Assembly: GCA_014729315.1 (NCBI GenBank)
Contig: WJKD01000922.1
Span: forward strand, 1 to 31,791
Direction: 5' to 3'
From: Promethearchaeota archaeon
Lineage (GTDB): Archaea > Asgardarchaeota > Lokiarchaeia > Sigynarchaeales > SOKP01
Length of the DNA: 31,791 nt
The notes beneath the pieces are model-generated. The model was not told where the DNA came from and searched no databases. It saw nothing but the letters and a program-made list of their open reading frames with translations. The translations under genes and the position numbers were made by a program. Shown piece by piece: positions 1 to 9,000 of this stretch; the first letter of the stretch is position 1, and each line of letters opens with the position of its first letter.

Positions 1-141
1 AAGTGCTAACAGTACACTTACAGTCCGATTAGAGAAACTTTGCACAAGTTAATCTAATTAAAGGTGTGCTTTGTTAGATCGACTTGTCTTGTGATCGCAA
101 GTTCTAAAAAAGAGAAAAAACAAGTGATTTTTAAAAAAAGG
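1..141. repeat. Terminal direct repeat, left copy (circular overlap)
   Basis: This stretch is identical to the last 141 bases of the window. The simplest reading is a circular molecule of 31,650 bp whose assembly ran past its own start. It contains a CTTGTGATCGCAAG dyad around 88-101, AT-rich sequence, and on the minus strand the T-tract of the terminator of the leftward operon. A true terminally redundant linear genome cannot be excluded from sequence alone. Confidence 0.95.
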
Positions 142-158
142 TAGGCTTAAGGCTACCT
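132..158 (-). terminator. Strong hairpin terminator of the leftward structural operon
   Basis: On the minus strand an AAAGGTAG arm pairs with CTACCTTT across a short loop (CTTAAGC region) and runs straight into a tract of seven T. It lies just beyond the stop of the last structural gene (177). All genes from about 16.5 kb to 177 face this way, so it is the natural end of that transcription unit. It sits across the junction made by the circular overlap. Confidence 0.8.
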
Positions 159-159
159 T

Positions 160-179
160 TAGTAGCTGATCAGCTACTA
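160..179. promoter_or_regulatory. Perfect 20-bp palindrome at the operon end
   Basis: TAGTAGCTGATCAGCTACTA is its own reverse complement. It overlaps the stop codon of the membrane gene at 177-485 and precedes the terminator hairpin, so it could form a second 3' hairpin that stabilises the message or aids termination. A protein-binding site is an alternative. Confidence 0.6.
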
Positions 180-485
180 AATTAAACTCGCAATAAACAT
201 TATAAAAATTATAACGAATACGATTTCAGCAAATATCACTGCTGCAAATGTGATCGCGTGTGCTTCCTCTTGCCGCTTTGTAACAAAAAAGATCATTGCT
301 GTTCCGATCATCGCCATTACTATTAGCGCAATTAATGCTGATACGCCAGTGAACTGGATCCGCAGTAAATAAATAAGCGGTGTTATAAACATTATCGCAA
401 ATGTAAAGACCATAAATAAAAATATTAAGTTTGTGTTGATCGCAGCGCTGCCGGTTCGCTTGGTTACCCCTCCCGTTTTTCTCAC
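177..485 (-). CDS. Small three-helix membrane protein, last gene of structural operon
   Basis: The 102-residue protein has a basic N-terminus (MRKTGGVTKR) and three hydrophobic segments at about 18-42, 47-68 and 77-102; the last runs to the C-terminus. Only the short loop near 69-76 is charged. The GTG start overlaps the TGA stop of the upstream ATPase gene (GTGA), with GGAGAGAGGGG as ribosome binding site, so translation is probably coupled. The family is not recognised. Position in the virion operon and the basic N-terminus suggest a virion membrane or egress protein. A holin-like role is possible but not shown. Confidence 0.75.
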   Translation of the reverse strand: MRKTGGVTKRTGSAAINTNLIFLFMVFTFAIMFITPLIYLLRIQFTGVSALIALIVMAMIGTAMIFFVTKRQEEAHAITFAAVIFAEIVFVIIFIMFIASLI

Positions 486-1999
486 CCCCTCTCTCCGCTT
501 TTAAAAAAGTTAACATTGTCAGGATCTTCCCGGGGATCTAACTTCTTAGATCTCATTGGGTGATCCCATTTTGGATTGTATAAAACAGCTGTAAATTTAC
601 ACTGCTTTTTCTTTGCTAAACGATAAGCGGGTCCAAAGTCTTTATGCTGTGAAAAACTCAAACTTTTTTTTATATTAGAATAGCATTTTAAAGAATAAAG
701 ATCTCCATTTTCATCGATATAATCTGGATCATTACTTTGCCCTCCGATCTCGCCCTTGGATCCATCAAGTTCTTGGGCAAACCAACGCTCAAACAAAAAT
801 CCAGAGCGTAATTCGTTATTTCCATTGACTCCGCTCTCGCGAAACTCCTTAAGAGTCACGCTTATCTCGTGGTCCGAAACATCCGGTAAACACGCAAATA
901 TTTCTCTATAACTAAGTCCCTTAGCCCAAAAGTAGCACATTTCGGCAAGATTCTTATCAATTACCTTAAGATTTCTACGTAGAAATTCTGGGAAACTTTC
1001 AGATTCTTTAAACGTAATAGAAACCGAAATGTTTTCAGTTTCTTTAGTATCGCGCTTTCTGTCGTTTGCACGAGCGAGAAGTATAGATTCCAGATCACTC
1101 CAAAGATTTCGCTCGTCAATAAAAATATACTTATTTAGATCCTCAAGTAAATAATATCCTTTCAGCTTTTTCGTAAGCTTCGATCCTAAGAGTTCTTTAT
1201 CAGAATACTTATCTTCTATCTCTTTAATTAATTTAGACATATATTTTAGTTCTTGAATCTTTCTCTCTTTATCTGTGTCAAGCGACCGATCCGACATATT
1301 CCGGGAGATTTTATCAGTAAACCAACTGCACCATTTGCGTTTATCCCCTATTAGCTTTCCTTTTACTGTTAAATCAAATGAATTTGCAAATATATATGCC
1401 TTGGATTTTGGTAATGTGTGCAGTTTATCTGCTAATTCCTTTATAAAACTTTCACGCGCATCTTCTAAAAAGAATAGAGGTAAGCGGCCTAAGATTATTA
1501 TCTCTGCTTTATCTCGTAGATCCTTAATCAAACCATCAGTTTGTGCATTTCCAATTACAATCACTTTCTTATGACTCGTAAATGCTAATGCCTCTCCTAC
1601 TTTGCGAGAGAACTTCGTTAAAGCACGTTTGCCACTTAACGATACTAAACTTTCATCAAAATAGATAATGCTATTATTAGGGATATTTGCGATCTGGTCA
1701 GTAGAAACAACTCGATTAGGAAATTCCTTAGAAATTTCTTCCTCGAGTACCTCGGCGTCGAGCAGATAAAGCATCCTATCTTTATTATTTGCCATTAGCT
1801 TGTCAATCGCCGCCATGCTCAACAGAGTTTTACCCCATCGTTTCTGACCAATACATAACTGTGAAAAACTCGCGTCTGGATGATCTTGATTCTTAAGAAA
1901 ATCGAAATATTTCTGGGTTACATCAGGATAACATAATGACTTTTTTTTACCCCAGTGATCGTTTCTGATTTGCTTTAGCAGCCCTTTTAATCCCATCAT
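482..1999 (-). CDS. P-loop ATPase fused to HTH and PD-(D/E)XK-like nuclease domain
   Basis: This 505-residue protein has a Walker A GQKRWGKT (51-58) and Walker B IIYFDE (111-116), followed by a hydrophobic strand ending VIVIGNAQ that may be sensor 1. The spacing is that of a compact RecA/AAA-like ATPase of the kind viruses use for genome packaging or replication. A helix-turn-helix-like stretch lies at about 355-395. The C-terminus (399-480) contains FERWF, DPDY and YSLKCYS, with E404, D426 and K438 spaced as in restriction-endonuclease-like folds. The start has a GGGGAGG site and overlaps the upstream stop. I infer a packaging or genome-processing enzyme. The ATPase is clear; the nuclease is a motif-level guess. 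Confidence 0.8.
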   Translation of the reverse strand: MMGLKGLLKQIRNDHWGKKKSLCYPDVTQKYFDFLKNQDHPDASFSQLCIGQKRWGKTLLSMAAIDKLMANNKDRMLYLLDAEVLEEEISKEFPNRVVSTDQIANIPNNSIIYFDESLVSLSGKRALTKFSRKVGEALAFTSHKKVIVIGNAQTDGLIKDLRDKAEIIILGRLPLFFLEDARESFIKELADKLHTLPKSKAYIFANSFDLTVKGKLIGDKRKWCSWFTDKISRNMSDRSLDTDKERKIQELKYMSKLIKEIEDKYSDKELLGSKLTKKLKGYYLLEDLNKYIFIDERNLWSDLESILLARANDRKRDTKETENISVSITFKESESFPEFLRRNLKVIDKNLAEMCYFWAKGLSYREIFACLPDVSDHEISVTLKEFRESGVNGNNELRSGFLFERWFAQELDGSKGEIGGQSNDPDYIDENGDLYSLKCYSNIKKSLSFSQHKDFGPAYRLAKKKQCKFTAVLYNPKWDHPMRSKKLDPREDPDNVNFFKSGERG

Positions 2000-2472
2000 T
2001 TCTTATCCTCCCCTATGTTTTGCATCTTGGATCCTAAGCTCTTTATAGAATTGCTTAAAGTTTCGGGAATGCTGGTCATGTTGGGTAGTAAATTAACTTT
2101 TTTCATTCCCTCAATTGATTCCATTAGAATTGTTAACTGATAAAGCCCCCAGTGTTCCCCGGCTGCGAAGTTTAGCGCCTGTCGAATTTTAGCAAGATCT
2201 TTTTTGATCAACCTGGGCTTTGGATGTTTATATTTTGATAAATGCTTTTCTAAGATATTGCACATATCAACGAGTCGCTTTCTTGCGACTGGATCAGCAC
2301 TAAGAGAGCCAATACTTCTAAGCGTAGTGCCTAATGAGACTGCTTTGTCCTTAAATTCGTTTCCGATTTCTTGTGTCTCCTCTAAACCCTTTTCAAGAGT
2401 CTCAACTAATTTAAGTAATAAAACAGTTGCAGACATATCTCGTGACGCTTGTAATTCTTCTTTATTCCCCAT
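1996..2472 (-). CDS. Helical, coiled-coil cytoplasmic or virion-interior protein
   Basis: A soluble 158-residue protein, almost wholly alpha-helical by composition, with no membrane segment. Residues 1-60 carry heptad-like leucine spacing (TVLLLKLVETLEKGLEE), a basic patch KHPKPRLIKKDL lies near 107-118, and the C-terminus is polar. It overlaps the ATPase start by four bases and follows the 345-residue membrane protein, so the three are co-translated. It may be an internal structural protein or ATPase cofactor. No family recognised. Confidence 0.75.
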   Translation of the reverse strand: MGNKEELQASRDMSATVLLLKLVETLEKGLEETQEIGNEFKDKAVSLGTTLRSIGSLSADPVARKRLVDMCNILEKHLSKYKHPKPRLIKKDLAKIRQALNFAAGEHWGLYQLTILMESIEGMKKVNLLPNMTSIPETLSNSIKSLGSKMQNIGEDKK

Positions 2473-2482
2473 TTTTTAACCC

Positions 2483-3520
2483 CTATAGAAATGCAAATAC
2501 TAATGCGATAAGAATTATTATTACTATTAAGATCGCAACACCCCATTTCTTTCCAATATTAAGCGTGTTTTTTCGCTCATAATAGTTAGAATCAAAGTAG
2601 TCGTCTCTAACTATTTCCCAAAACTGCTCGGATTCCTGATATAGTTCTTCGAATCCTGCCGCTCGGCGCCTCCATTTGTCTTCTGTTAGTCTGAGTTGCT
2701 CTGTCTTAGCTTCATAAAAATCAATTATGTTTCGCAAGCTCCGTATTACATTCATGCTTTTCTCGATATATGGATCCTTACTATTCTGGATTTTTTGCAG
2801 TCGAGCTTTTAGTTCTAACGTATCGCTTTCGGTCCACGCGACTGTAACTAAAGGTCTCGTATCTGTTAACCATGCCTCAATATTTAACGCGCATTTTGCA
2901 GCACGAGCCTTCGCTGAATACCCTTCGACTATTAAATCAATTCTTGATGGGTTAAATTCTATCCAAAAGGGGTAAGTTGTAATAAATATCGCCTTTTTAA
3001 ATAAATGCTTTTCTGTATCAGAAAATTTCGTGTCTTCAGATAATTTTACTAAGTAGAAATAGACACCCTTTAGCTCAGTTTTCTTCTTTTCTTTTGCAAG
3101 AGCTACTATTTCTTTGTCTTTTCCCGTCAGTTTTTTATTCTCTTTTTCAGATTCAGAATCTTTTTTATCCCAAAGTTCTAAAAAAGCTTTAGCTTCGTTT
3201 ATTAATTCTTTCTGTGATTCTTGCTTTGTTCCGAGAGTATAATCCATTAACTTAGCAGTCTCGACACCCCAAAGCATTTCTTCTGAATAATCCAAGTCTC
3301 TAATTGTCCAGGAGTCTAACCAGAGAACCCCGTCTATCATTTCTCTTTTATTTAATATAATCTGTGTTCTAACGTAGAATAGAACTGCAAAATAGATTAT
3401 ACCGCCTACTATAACATATATTAGATATTCGCTAAAGATCATTCCTAACATCATTAGCGGAAACATTGAATATGTCATTAGCATAGTCCAAAGATTTTCC
3501 CCTTTCCACATATCTCCCAT
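2483..3520 (-). CDS. Three-helix membrane protein with large charged soluble domain
   Basis: The 345-residue product begins with two hydrophobic segments (about 14-31 and 33-50), continues with a long charged, helix-rich soluble region including a Lys/Glu-rich stretch at about 118-150, and ends with one membrane segment (about 327-345). Both ends therefore sit in the membrane with a large domain between, probably on the cytoplasmic or virion-inner side because the charge is mixed and there is no glycosylation bias. AGAGGG precedes the ATG. It lies between candidate shell genes and the ATPase and could link membrane to genome or ATPase. Family not recognised. Confidence 0.75.
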   Translation of the reverse strand: MGDMWKGENLWTMLMTYSMFPLMMLGMIFSEYLIYVIVGGIIYFAVLFYVRTQIILNKREMIDGVLWLDSWTIRDLDYSEEMLWGVETAKLMDYTLGTKQESQKELINEAKAFLELWDKKDSESEKENKKLTGKDKEIVALAKEKKKTELKGVYFYLVKLSEDTKFSDTEKHLFKKAIFITTYPFWIEFNPSRIDLIVEGYSAKARAAKCALNIEAWLTDTRPLVTVAWTESDTLELKARLQKIQNSKDPYIEKSMNVIRSLRNIIDFYEAKTEQLRLTEDKWRRRAAGFEELYQESEQFWEIVRDDYFDSNYYERKNTLNIGKKWGVAILIVIIILIALVFAFL

Positions 3521-3521
3521 T

Positions 3522-3770
3522 TTAATCCCTCTTATATTTCATACCTAATAAGATTGACAGAACTCCCCAAAGAGCCATCCCCAGTACCCAGACCGTCTTT
3601 TGCACGTCGATCGGGATAATGTCAAATACGTATATTATGTTTGGAACATAAACGTAAACTACACCGGATAAGATCCCCAAAAACAGTGCATAGAAAATCG
3701 TAAATAGTATTAAATTCGAAGCTTCTATCTTATCGATTCTGCCTTTGCTTTTTTTCTTTACTTTTCCCAT
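3522..3770 (-). CDS. Two-helix small membrane protein, candidate major virion protein
   Basis: The 82-residue protein starts with the basic leader MGKVKKKSKGR, then has two hydrophobic helices (about 20-42 and 57-76) joined by a short loop with PNIIYVFDI, and ends in KYKRD. Small proteins with two hydrophobic helices are the coat proteins of archaeal spindle-shaped viruses (SSV VP1-like), and the size and topology here match. AGGG lies nine bases before the ATG. The assignment is by architecture only; the 76-residue protein at 4425-4655 has the same leader and topology and may be a second shell protein. Confidence 0.75.
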   Translation of the reverse strand: MGKVKKKSKGRIDKIEASNLILFTIFYALFLGILSGVVYVYVPNIIYVFDIIPIDVQKTVWVLGMALWGVLSILLGMKYKRD

Positions 3771-3776
3771 ATTTTT

Positions 3777-4205
3777 CTACCCTCCGAATGTTGCTTTATC
3801 TGCAAAATAATCACATGTAAAAAATAACATCATCTTAAGAATTACCCAAATGAATAGTATTTCCAAGAACTCGAACTCATCCCAGATATATGTTAGAAAA
3901 CCTATCCAGATTAACAGGCCGTAGAATAGATCAATTAAAATAGTTCTAAGATAGTAATTTAAGGGTTTCACTAATTGTGAATATACCCGGGTAATCAGTC
4001 TTGCAACCCAGGATCCAATCATACCTGTTATAACTGCTACAAGAATTATAATTCCTAACTGTGATAGATCTTTCTCTAAGTCCACAATATAGAGTAAATA
4101 TGCGGCAACCATAAAGATCCCAGATAGAGCTGCATTAAGCAGCCCATATGTAGTTTCGTTTTTATATACAACTCTACTCTTGCTTGCTTTCTGAACTTTC
4201 GTCAT
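3777..4205 (-). CDS. Four-helix membrane protein with basic leader
   Basis: This 142-residue protein has the leader MTKVQKASKSR, two hydrophobic helices (about 22-42 and 48-72), an arginine-containing stretch (RLITRVYSQ), and two more helices (about 86-107 and 112-132). It reads like two copies of a two-helix unit, so a tandem relative of the smaller shell proteins is possible. GGAGG precedes the ATG, and the ATG overlaps the stop of the upstream basic protein. A virion membrane component is inferred. Confidence 0.75.
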   Translation of the reverse strand: MTKVQKASKSRVVYKNETTYGLLNAALSGIFMVAAYLLYIVDLEKDLSQLGIIILVAVITGMIGSWVARLITRVYSQLVKPLNYYLRTILIDLFYGLLIWIGFLTYIWDEFEFLEILFIWVILKMMLFFTCDYFADKATFGG

Positions 4206-4423
4206 TTCTTTTTTCTCCTCCTTGCTTGTTTTCGAGTTCCTCCACGCCTTTTAATTTGCTTTTTAGTCGAGCGGGAATAGCGCTTATGTCTCTTATTTCT
4301 AACAGCTTTACTGGTTTTAGCCCAGTGGCCCTTAATCCAGTGGCGTTTTCGTCTGTGGGCTTTGGATGTTTTTACGTTAACCTTTTTTTTCGTTCTTTTC
4401 TTTCTTTTCTTTTTTTTTGCCAT
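4202..4423 (-). CDS. Protamine-like, extremely basic small protein
   Basis: I place the start at the ATG giving MAKKKKRKKRTKKK, one base after the stop of the upstream gene; a longer in-frame start at 4438 would lie inside that gene. The 73 residues are dominated by Lys, Arg and His with almost no acidic residue, plus two copies of an HW pair (HRRKRHWIKGHWAKTSK). It should be an excellent DNA neutraliser, like protamines or small viral nucleoproteins. Its place among virion membrane genes supports a genome-condensing role. The stop overlaps the next ATG (ATGA). No family assigned. Confidence 0.75.
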   Translation of the reverse strand: MAKKKKRKKRTKKKVNVKTSKAHRRKRHWIKGHWAKTSKAVRNKRHKRYSRSTKKQIKRRGGTRKQARRRKKK

Positions 4424-4424
4424 T

Positions 4425-4655
4425 TTAATCAGCTTCATATTTTGGAAAGATTCCTTTGACAGACCAGCCTAGCCACATTGCAATAATAACAGCAATTATT
4501 CCTTCCTGAACCCAAGTAGGAATATCTGTTTTACTAAACCAATAATAGATTAACGCGGTCGGCACCCCTAATATTATTATTGTCCAAATTAACCATTGTA
4601 TAAATTCGACTGCTTCAAAACCTTTTTTCCCTTTCTTTTTCTTCACTTTTCCCAA
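4425..4655 (-). CDS. Two-helix small membrane protein, candidate shell protein
   Basis: The protein is 76 residues with leader MGKVKKKKGKKGF and two hydrophobic helices (about 15-43 and 49-67) separated by a short polar turn (SKTDIPTW). The start is TTG, supported by GGGAG eight bases upstream, which overlaps the end of the preceding gene. The leader closely matches that of the 82-residue protein at 3522-3770, so the two may be distant paralogues. Two-helix proteins of this size form the shell of spindle-shaped archaeal viruses; this is an architectural argument only. Confidence 0.75.
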   Translation of the reverse strand: MGKVKKKKGKKGFEAVEFIQWLIWTIIILGVPTALIYYWFSKTDIPTWVQEGIIAVIIAMWLGWSVKGIFPKYEAD

Positions 4656-4658
4656 TCT

Positions 4659-5195
4659 TTACAACTCCCAATTTGAATACGCATAATTTTTATTGCTTTT
4701 TTTGCGTGAAAGCAAATATAACACGATAGAGAATATTAGCGCATAGGTCACCAGACTTATAATCCATAATAGCGTAACATTTGACAGAAAATAAATTGAA
4801 AAATAAGCTAGGATAATTGGAATCGCAATTATCTTTTCTAAAATATTTAGATCTTGAGTTATTTCAGGATATCGTAAGATAATTGCAATATAACAGATTA
4901 GGATCCAGAGAAATAAATTAACAATAAATCCAATTAGTGCAGCCCATAGCGAATATTTTCTGATTATTTTATTGCTGCTTAACAAACTGCTTATTATACT
5001 AATTATTGCAGATAATAAGAACCCTCCAAGAATTATTCCTGTAAGTAAATAGTCATTGGATCCAGATCTATCTATAATTAGATCTTTTAGCAACTGAGCC
5101 CAGATGACCTCAAACATTAGGAACAAGAGCACTCCTATAAATGTTATATTAAGAGCAATTCGGAATACTACTTTATAGGTAATTCTTTCTTGCAT
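4659..5195 (-). CDS. Multi-spanning membrane protein (about 5 helices)
   Basis: The 178-residue protein is strongly hydrophobic with helices at about 10-35, 45-69, 82-107, 122-140 and 144-165, and a basic C-terminal end (LSRKKSNKNY). It lacks the lysine leader of its neighbours. The ATG is preceded by GGAGAGAAAGT, and the start lies inside the 3' end of the small upstream ORF (5168-5308). Function unknown. Confidence 0.7.
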   Translation of the reverse strand: MQERITYKVVFRIALNITFIGVLLFLMFEVIWAQLLKDLIIDRSGSNDYLLTGIILGGFLLSAIISIISSLLSSNKIIRKYSLWAALIGFIVNLFLWILICYIAIILRYPEITQDLNILEKIIAIPIILAYFSIYFLSNVTLLWIISLVTYALIFSIVLYLLSRKKSNKNYAYSNWEL

Positions 5196-5308
5196 TTACT
5201 TTCTCTCCGTTTTCTTTTTTCTATTAATTTTTCCAATGATTTATAAAATCCTGGAATTTCTTCTATATTTTTTAGGTCGTCAGACCTATACGATGCTACT
5301 GCTGTCAT
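5168..5308 (-). CDS. 46-residue small charged protein overlapping next gene
   Basis: This ORF starts at an ATG with GGAG eight bases upstream (TCTGGAGACTTAAG before the ATG). The product begins MTAVASYRSDDLKN, is helical and very basic in its second half (KLIEKRKRRESKCKK), and has no membrane segment. It overlaps the 178-residue gene by 28 bases in another frame, as in a coupled operon. It fills most of an otherwise unexplained gap. Expression is inferred from the start site and operon spacing only. Confidence 0.55.
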   Translation of the reverse strand: MTAVASYRSDDLKNIEEIPGFYKSLEKLIEKRKRRESKCKKELPIK

Positions 5309-5387
5309 CTTAAGTCTCCAGACCTATACTCCAATAACTACAGGATCTAATCCCAGCACTATAATAATATAGGTCGCCAGACCTATA
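5273..5387. repeat. Three TAGGTC...GACCTA repeat copies (two hairpins, one half-copy)
   Basis: TAGGTC-GTCA-GACCTA at 5273-5288 and TATAGGTC-GCCA-GACCTATA at 5368-5387 are hairpins, and a partial copy with the same CAGACCTATAC end lies at 5312-5329. All three fall in the stretch with the 36- and 46-residue ORFs, one copy near or inside each and one at the junction. They may be a protein-binding site or an mRNA processing/stability element within the long operon. Confidence 0.6.
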
Positions 5388-5434
5388 CCCACGATTATCC
5401 CGATAGTTTTCAAAATTTTTTCTATTTTTTTCAT
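5324..5434 (-). CDS. 36-residue single-helix membrane peptide
   Basis: The ATG overlaps the stop of the CPBP protease gene (ATGA), typical of translational coupling. The product starts MKKIEKILKTIG, has one hydrophobic helix (about 10-28) and ends LDPVVIGV. It resembles tiny membrane peptides that modulate a neighbouring membrane enzyme. Its stop lies in the repeat at 5312-5329. Function unknown; coding status rests on the coupled start and clean membrane helix. Confidence 0.55.
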   Translation of the reverse strand: MKKIEKILKTIGIIVGIGLATYIIIVLGLDPVVIGV

Positions 5435-6087
5435 AATGTCACCAACCAGTTTCCTGTTGCGATAATATTTAGTATAAAATGGGCTAAGATCGGCACCGTA
5501 ATATCATCAGTAAGAATATAAGCAATCCCGAATACACATCCTCCGAGAAATACTCCCACTAAAAGCCCTATGTTCCCATAATAATTCTGATGAAATGCTG
5601 CAAATCCAACTGCAGCAATTAAAACTGCGATTAATTTTGTTGTTAATTTTTTCTCCTGGTCAAACATTAGGAGCAAATTTATCAAAAATAATCGAAAGAA
5701 TAATTCTTCACACACACTCGAAAAGACATAATAAAGTGCTTGCTCTGTGTTTGTTATAGTTAATACGTATTGACTAAGAACCTGAGTTACCATTGCGCCA
5801 ACCAGCGTAATCATCGCGAAGAACCCCGTGTTTATGTTAAAATCGCGGAATCTAAAATTGAAATCAGATCTAATCGCCATGGTTCCGATTAGACCCATTA
5901 GACCCATTAAGGACTGTGCTAACGCATATCTGCCCCAGTCCCCTTCGAATCCTAAGCCTGCGTAATGACGGATCCCAAGATAACCCATTATTCCAATAGC
6001 AATTATGCTTAGAGTAATGGATACTTTTGTGTGGATCCCTTGATTATTGTATTCTCTCTTTACTTTAGATGCTTTTTTTACAGACAT
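5431..6087 (-). CDS. CPBP-family intramembrane metalloprotease
   Basis: The 218-residue protein has a basic leader (MSVKKASKVKR) and about six hydrophobic helices. All hallmarks of the CPBP/Rce1 (CAAX protease and bacteriocin-processing) family are present: EELFFR (E127, E128, R132), a conserved His in FAAFHQN (H166), and the HxxxN motif AHFILN (H203, N207). Known members cleave within the membrane, for example after prenylated CAAX cysteines or in peptide maturation. The start overlaps the spike-gene stop (TAATG). It could mature virion membrane proteins or alter the host envelope. Family assignment is firm; the substrate is unknown. Confidence 0.88.
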   Translation of the reverse strand: MSVKKASKVKREYNNQGIHTKVSITLSIIAIGIMGYLGIRHYAGLGFEGDWGRYALAQSLMGLMGLIGTMAIRSDFNFRFRDFNINTGFFAMITLVGAMVTQVLSQYVLTITNTEQALYYVFSSVCEELFFRLFLINLLLMFDQEKKLTTKLIAVLIAAVGFAAFHQNYYGNIGLLVGVFLGGCVFGIAYILTDDITVPILAHFILNIIATGNWLVTL

Positions 6088-9000
6088 TAGTATAAACCCC
6101 TCTCGTCTCTTATTTTGCGGTTGGATTTACGTTTACGAGCCTTAGGTTCCCAACCAGAACGCTTTGCTTTAAAATACAACACTTCTATAATTGCAATTAC
6201 GATTAATGCTGCAAGACCAAAATAAAACCAATCGTTTGCAGTAAGATCTATAACATCAGGTGTCTCCGGCACATTTTCAGAATAAAATCCTATGTCCACA
6301 GTGGTTTCGTTTAAATCTTCCCACTCGTCTAAATATTCCTCGTCTTCCAGCGAATAAACCCGATATTCTACATTACTCGAAGGCAGATATCTGTTTAGTT
6401 TATCTAAAGCATTCATTTGTAATGTTTCTATTTCTGCATTGTATCTTAGCATTAACTCAACGCTTTTGTTTCGATATTCGTTAATAAACGTGTAGTAATC
6501 TATGCTGTCGTTTAGATAATCTACGCTAAATTGTGTAGCATTATCCCAATCTAAAAAATCGCTAAACATTGAATACTGATAAATATGCGTTAGATACTCA
6601 TTCTGTGTTAATATTAACGTCAGATTGCCGCTTATCGTGTTATTGATCGAAGTTAATTCTGCTTCTAAGCTATTTATTGCAGTATAAATCGAATTATTAA
6701 CTAAATAAATACTCGAATTTAGACTTGCGAAACTCGTATTAATATTGTTCCCGAGTGCTGTAAATTGGTTCTGACAATAAACGTAAAGTGTTGTAATATT
6801 GTTCCCGATTGCGTTAATTGTTGTATTTTGTGAAAGCAATAAATTTCCTAACGTGGAGTTTACGTTGCTTAGATTTATATCAACATTTACGATTGACGAA
6901 TTAATCTGCGATTGCGTATTCGTAATGTTAATTTCTACGTTCGTAATCTGATTGCCCAGCGTTGTGTTTACGTTGTTTATATTCGAGATCACATTTGCGA
7001 GCGTATTGCTTGAACTCAACAGCAATACATCATCCCCGTTTAGCGTATAAGAGTAATCTACAGTGGATCCATTGTTCCATTCAACTTCTATTTTATAATA
7101 TCCCTGTGCAAGATCAAAATTTATGATCTCGTGCGGTCCTATATATTCGGACCAGAACTGCTCTGAATCATGATATATTGGATCCCTGCTAACATTAATG
7201 TGATGAAATTGCTCCAGGTAGTTACATATTTTTAAACTGTATAAATTAATCTGTGCATTGATCCAATTCTCATCCCGTGAGACCGTGTGACTTACGTTCT
7301 TTACCGAGATCCCATAGCGATCTTTAATTTCTATACTAACATTATCTCCTATCTCTCTGTAGAACTGCGGAGAATAAATAATAGAGTTATTAATATATAC
7401 TTTATAATTTGAGAATTCCAAATAATTATTTTCTTGGTCCGCAATGCTAATAAAACAACTAATTACGTTAGCAGGTGTATAACTATAACTCGTTTGATTT
7501 GCAAGCGTGTCGTTTTCTAAATCATTGCTATAAAGATCTTGCACGTAAACATACGAAAAATTATAAAGCGAATCGCTAATGTTTGTAATTACGTAAGAGT
7601 AAGGATTAACAATCGTGCTGTAAACATGCGGGCTGTAATACGTTACGTTATACGTTTCTGAAGAGATTACTATAAAATCGCTAACATTAAGCAGAATCTT
7701 ATCGAAAATTATCTCGAAATTGCTTTCGTTTTCTGCATAAATCGAGATATTAAATAACATCGATTCTGTAAAATATAGCGACTCGTATCGGTCTTCTGCG
7801 TGTTCTAATTCGATTAATGTAGTGCTGCTATTGCTGCTTATCTCTTCTGATTCGCTGCTGTAATCGTTGTAGATGCTTGTTTCTATAGATGTGCTGATAT
7901 TGCTATAATAACTATAATTTAGATTAAAATTATAGAGTCTGTTATAGTCTAAATCGCTCGCATCGAACTGCATTGTAGTGTTTGCGATATACGATTGTTT
8001 GTAGATGTTATTATATGTCGTATAATCATCCCACGAGCAGCCGATTGCATCGATATAAGCGTTATCGCGTTTATATCGACCACGTATACAGAATCCGGTG
8101 AAATTTGTAGCATCTCCATCGATAAAATTCGAATCATCAAGTTCAAGAACTTGATTAATATAAAGGTCTTGAGTGTCTGTAGCACAATCGAAAGTTATTC
8201 TTATATGTATCCATTGATTTTCAGTGAACGTGGTTAGCATTGTCCAAGACCCACCCTCATGATATTGTATATCACCATCAGTGAAGGTAATTAGTGTCCC
8301 ACGCTTGTTGGGAGATGATGATTTATTTAAATACATTAAAAACCACCGGCAATTACCTAAATTTAACCAAAATTCGATCGATCCTTCTGAAACTGCACTA
8401 CTGAATTCAAATTCTGTATTGTAGTATGCAGAATCAGAGTCTGCATCAAAATAAGCAGGATAGTAATGTCCATCCTGCTCCTCTACAATATCGATTGACC
8501 CAATTGAATTATATTCTGTCCAATTTTCTGGGGCACAAGGATATGTATCTTTAAACTTCTCAACTCCTGCCGCCCATTGGTAGTCTCCATCATCAATTGT
8601 CTTGTTAATATACTCTGGGGTCAATTTTAGACATTCTGCATTGTTACTTTCTAAAACGCTGTAATCGCTGCTGTTCTTAGTTCCCGAATTTACAGTTACA
8701 GTCTCGGGCGTCTTTTGAACGCTGTTTATCTCATATTCTTGTTCTGTAACGTTGCTACTAAGCAACTGTCTTTCAGCAGAATAGAGAGAAGCGTTCACGG
8801 GTTCACCCGCATTATTTGCGATCTTAAGCGAATTAATCGTAATTGTTCTATACGTCGTAAATAGAACATCGTTTGTGTCCTCGTATATTAGATCACTTGT
8901 TTCTTTATCGTATATTCTTAAACGATAATAACAGAAACTAAGAGTTAAGTCTCGCAGATCTTGCTCAAACCAATCCCAATACCAGCCGTCAGTTCCCTCA

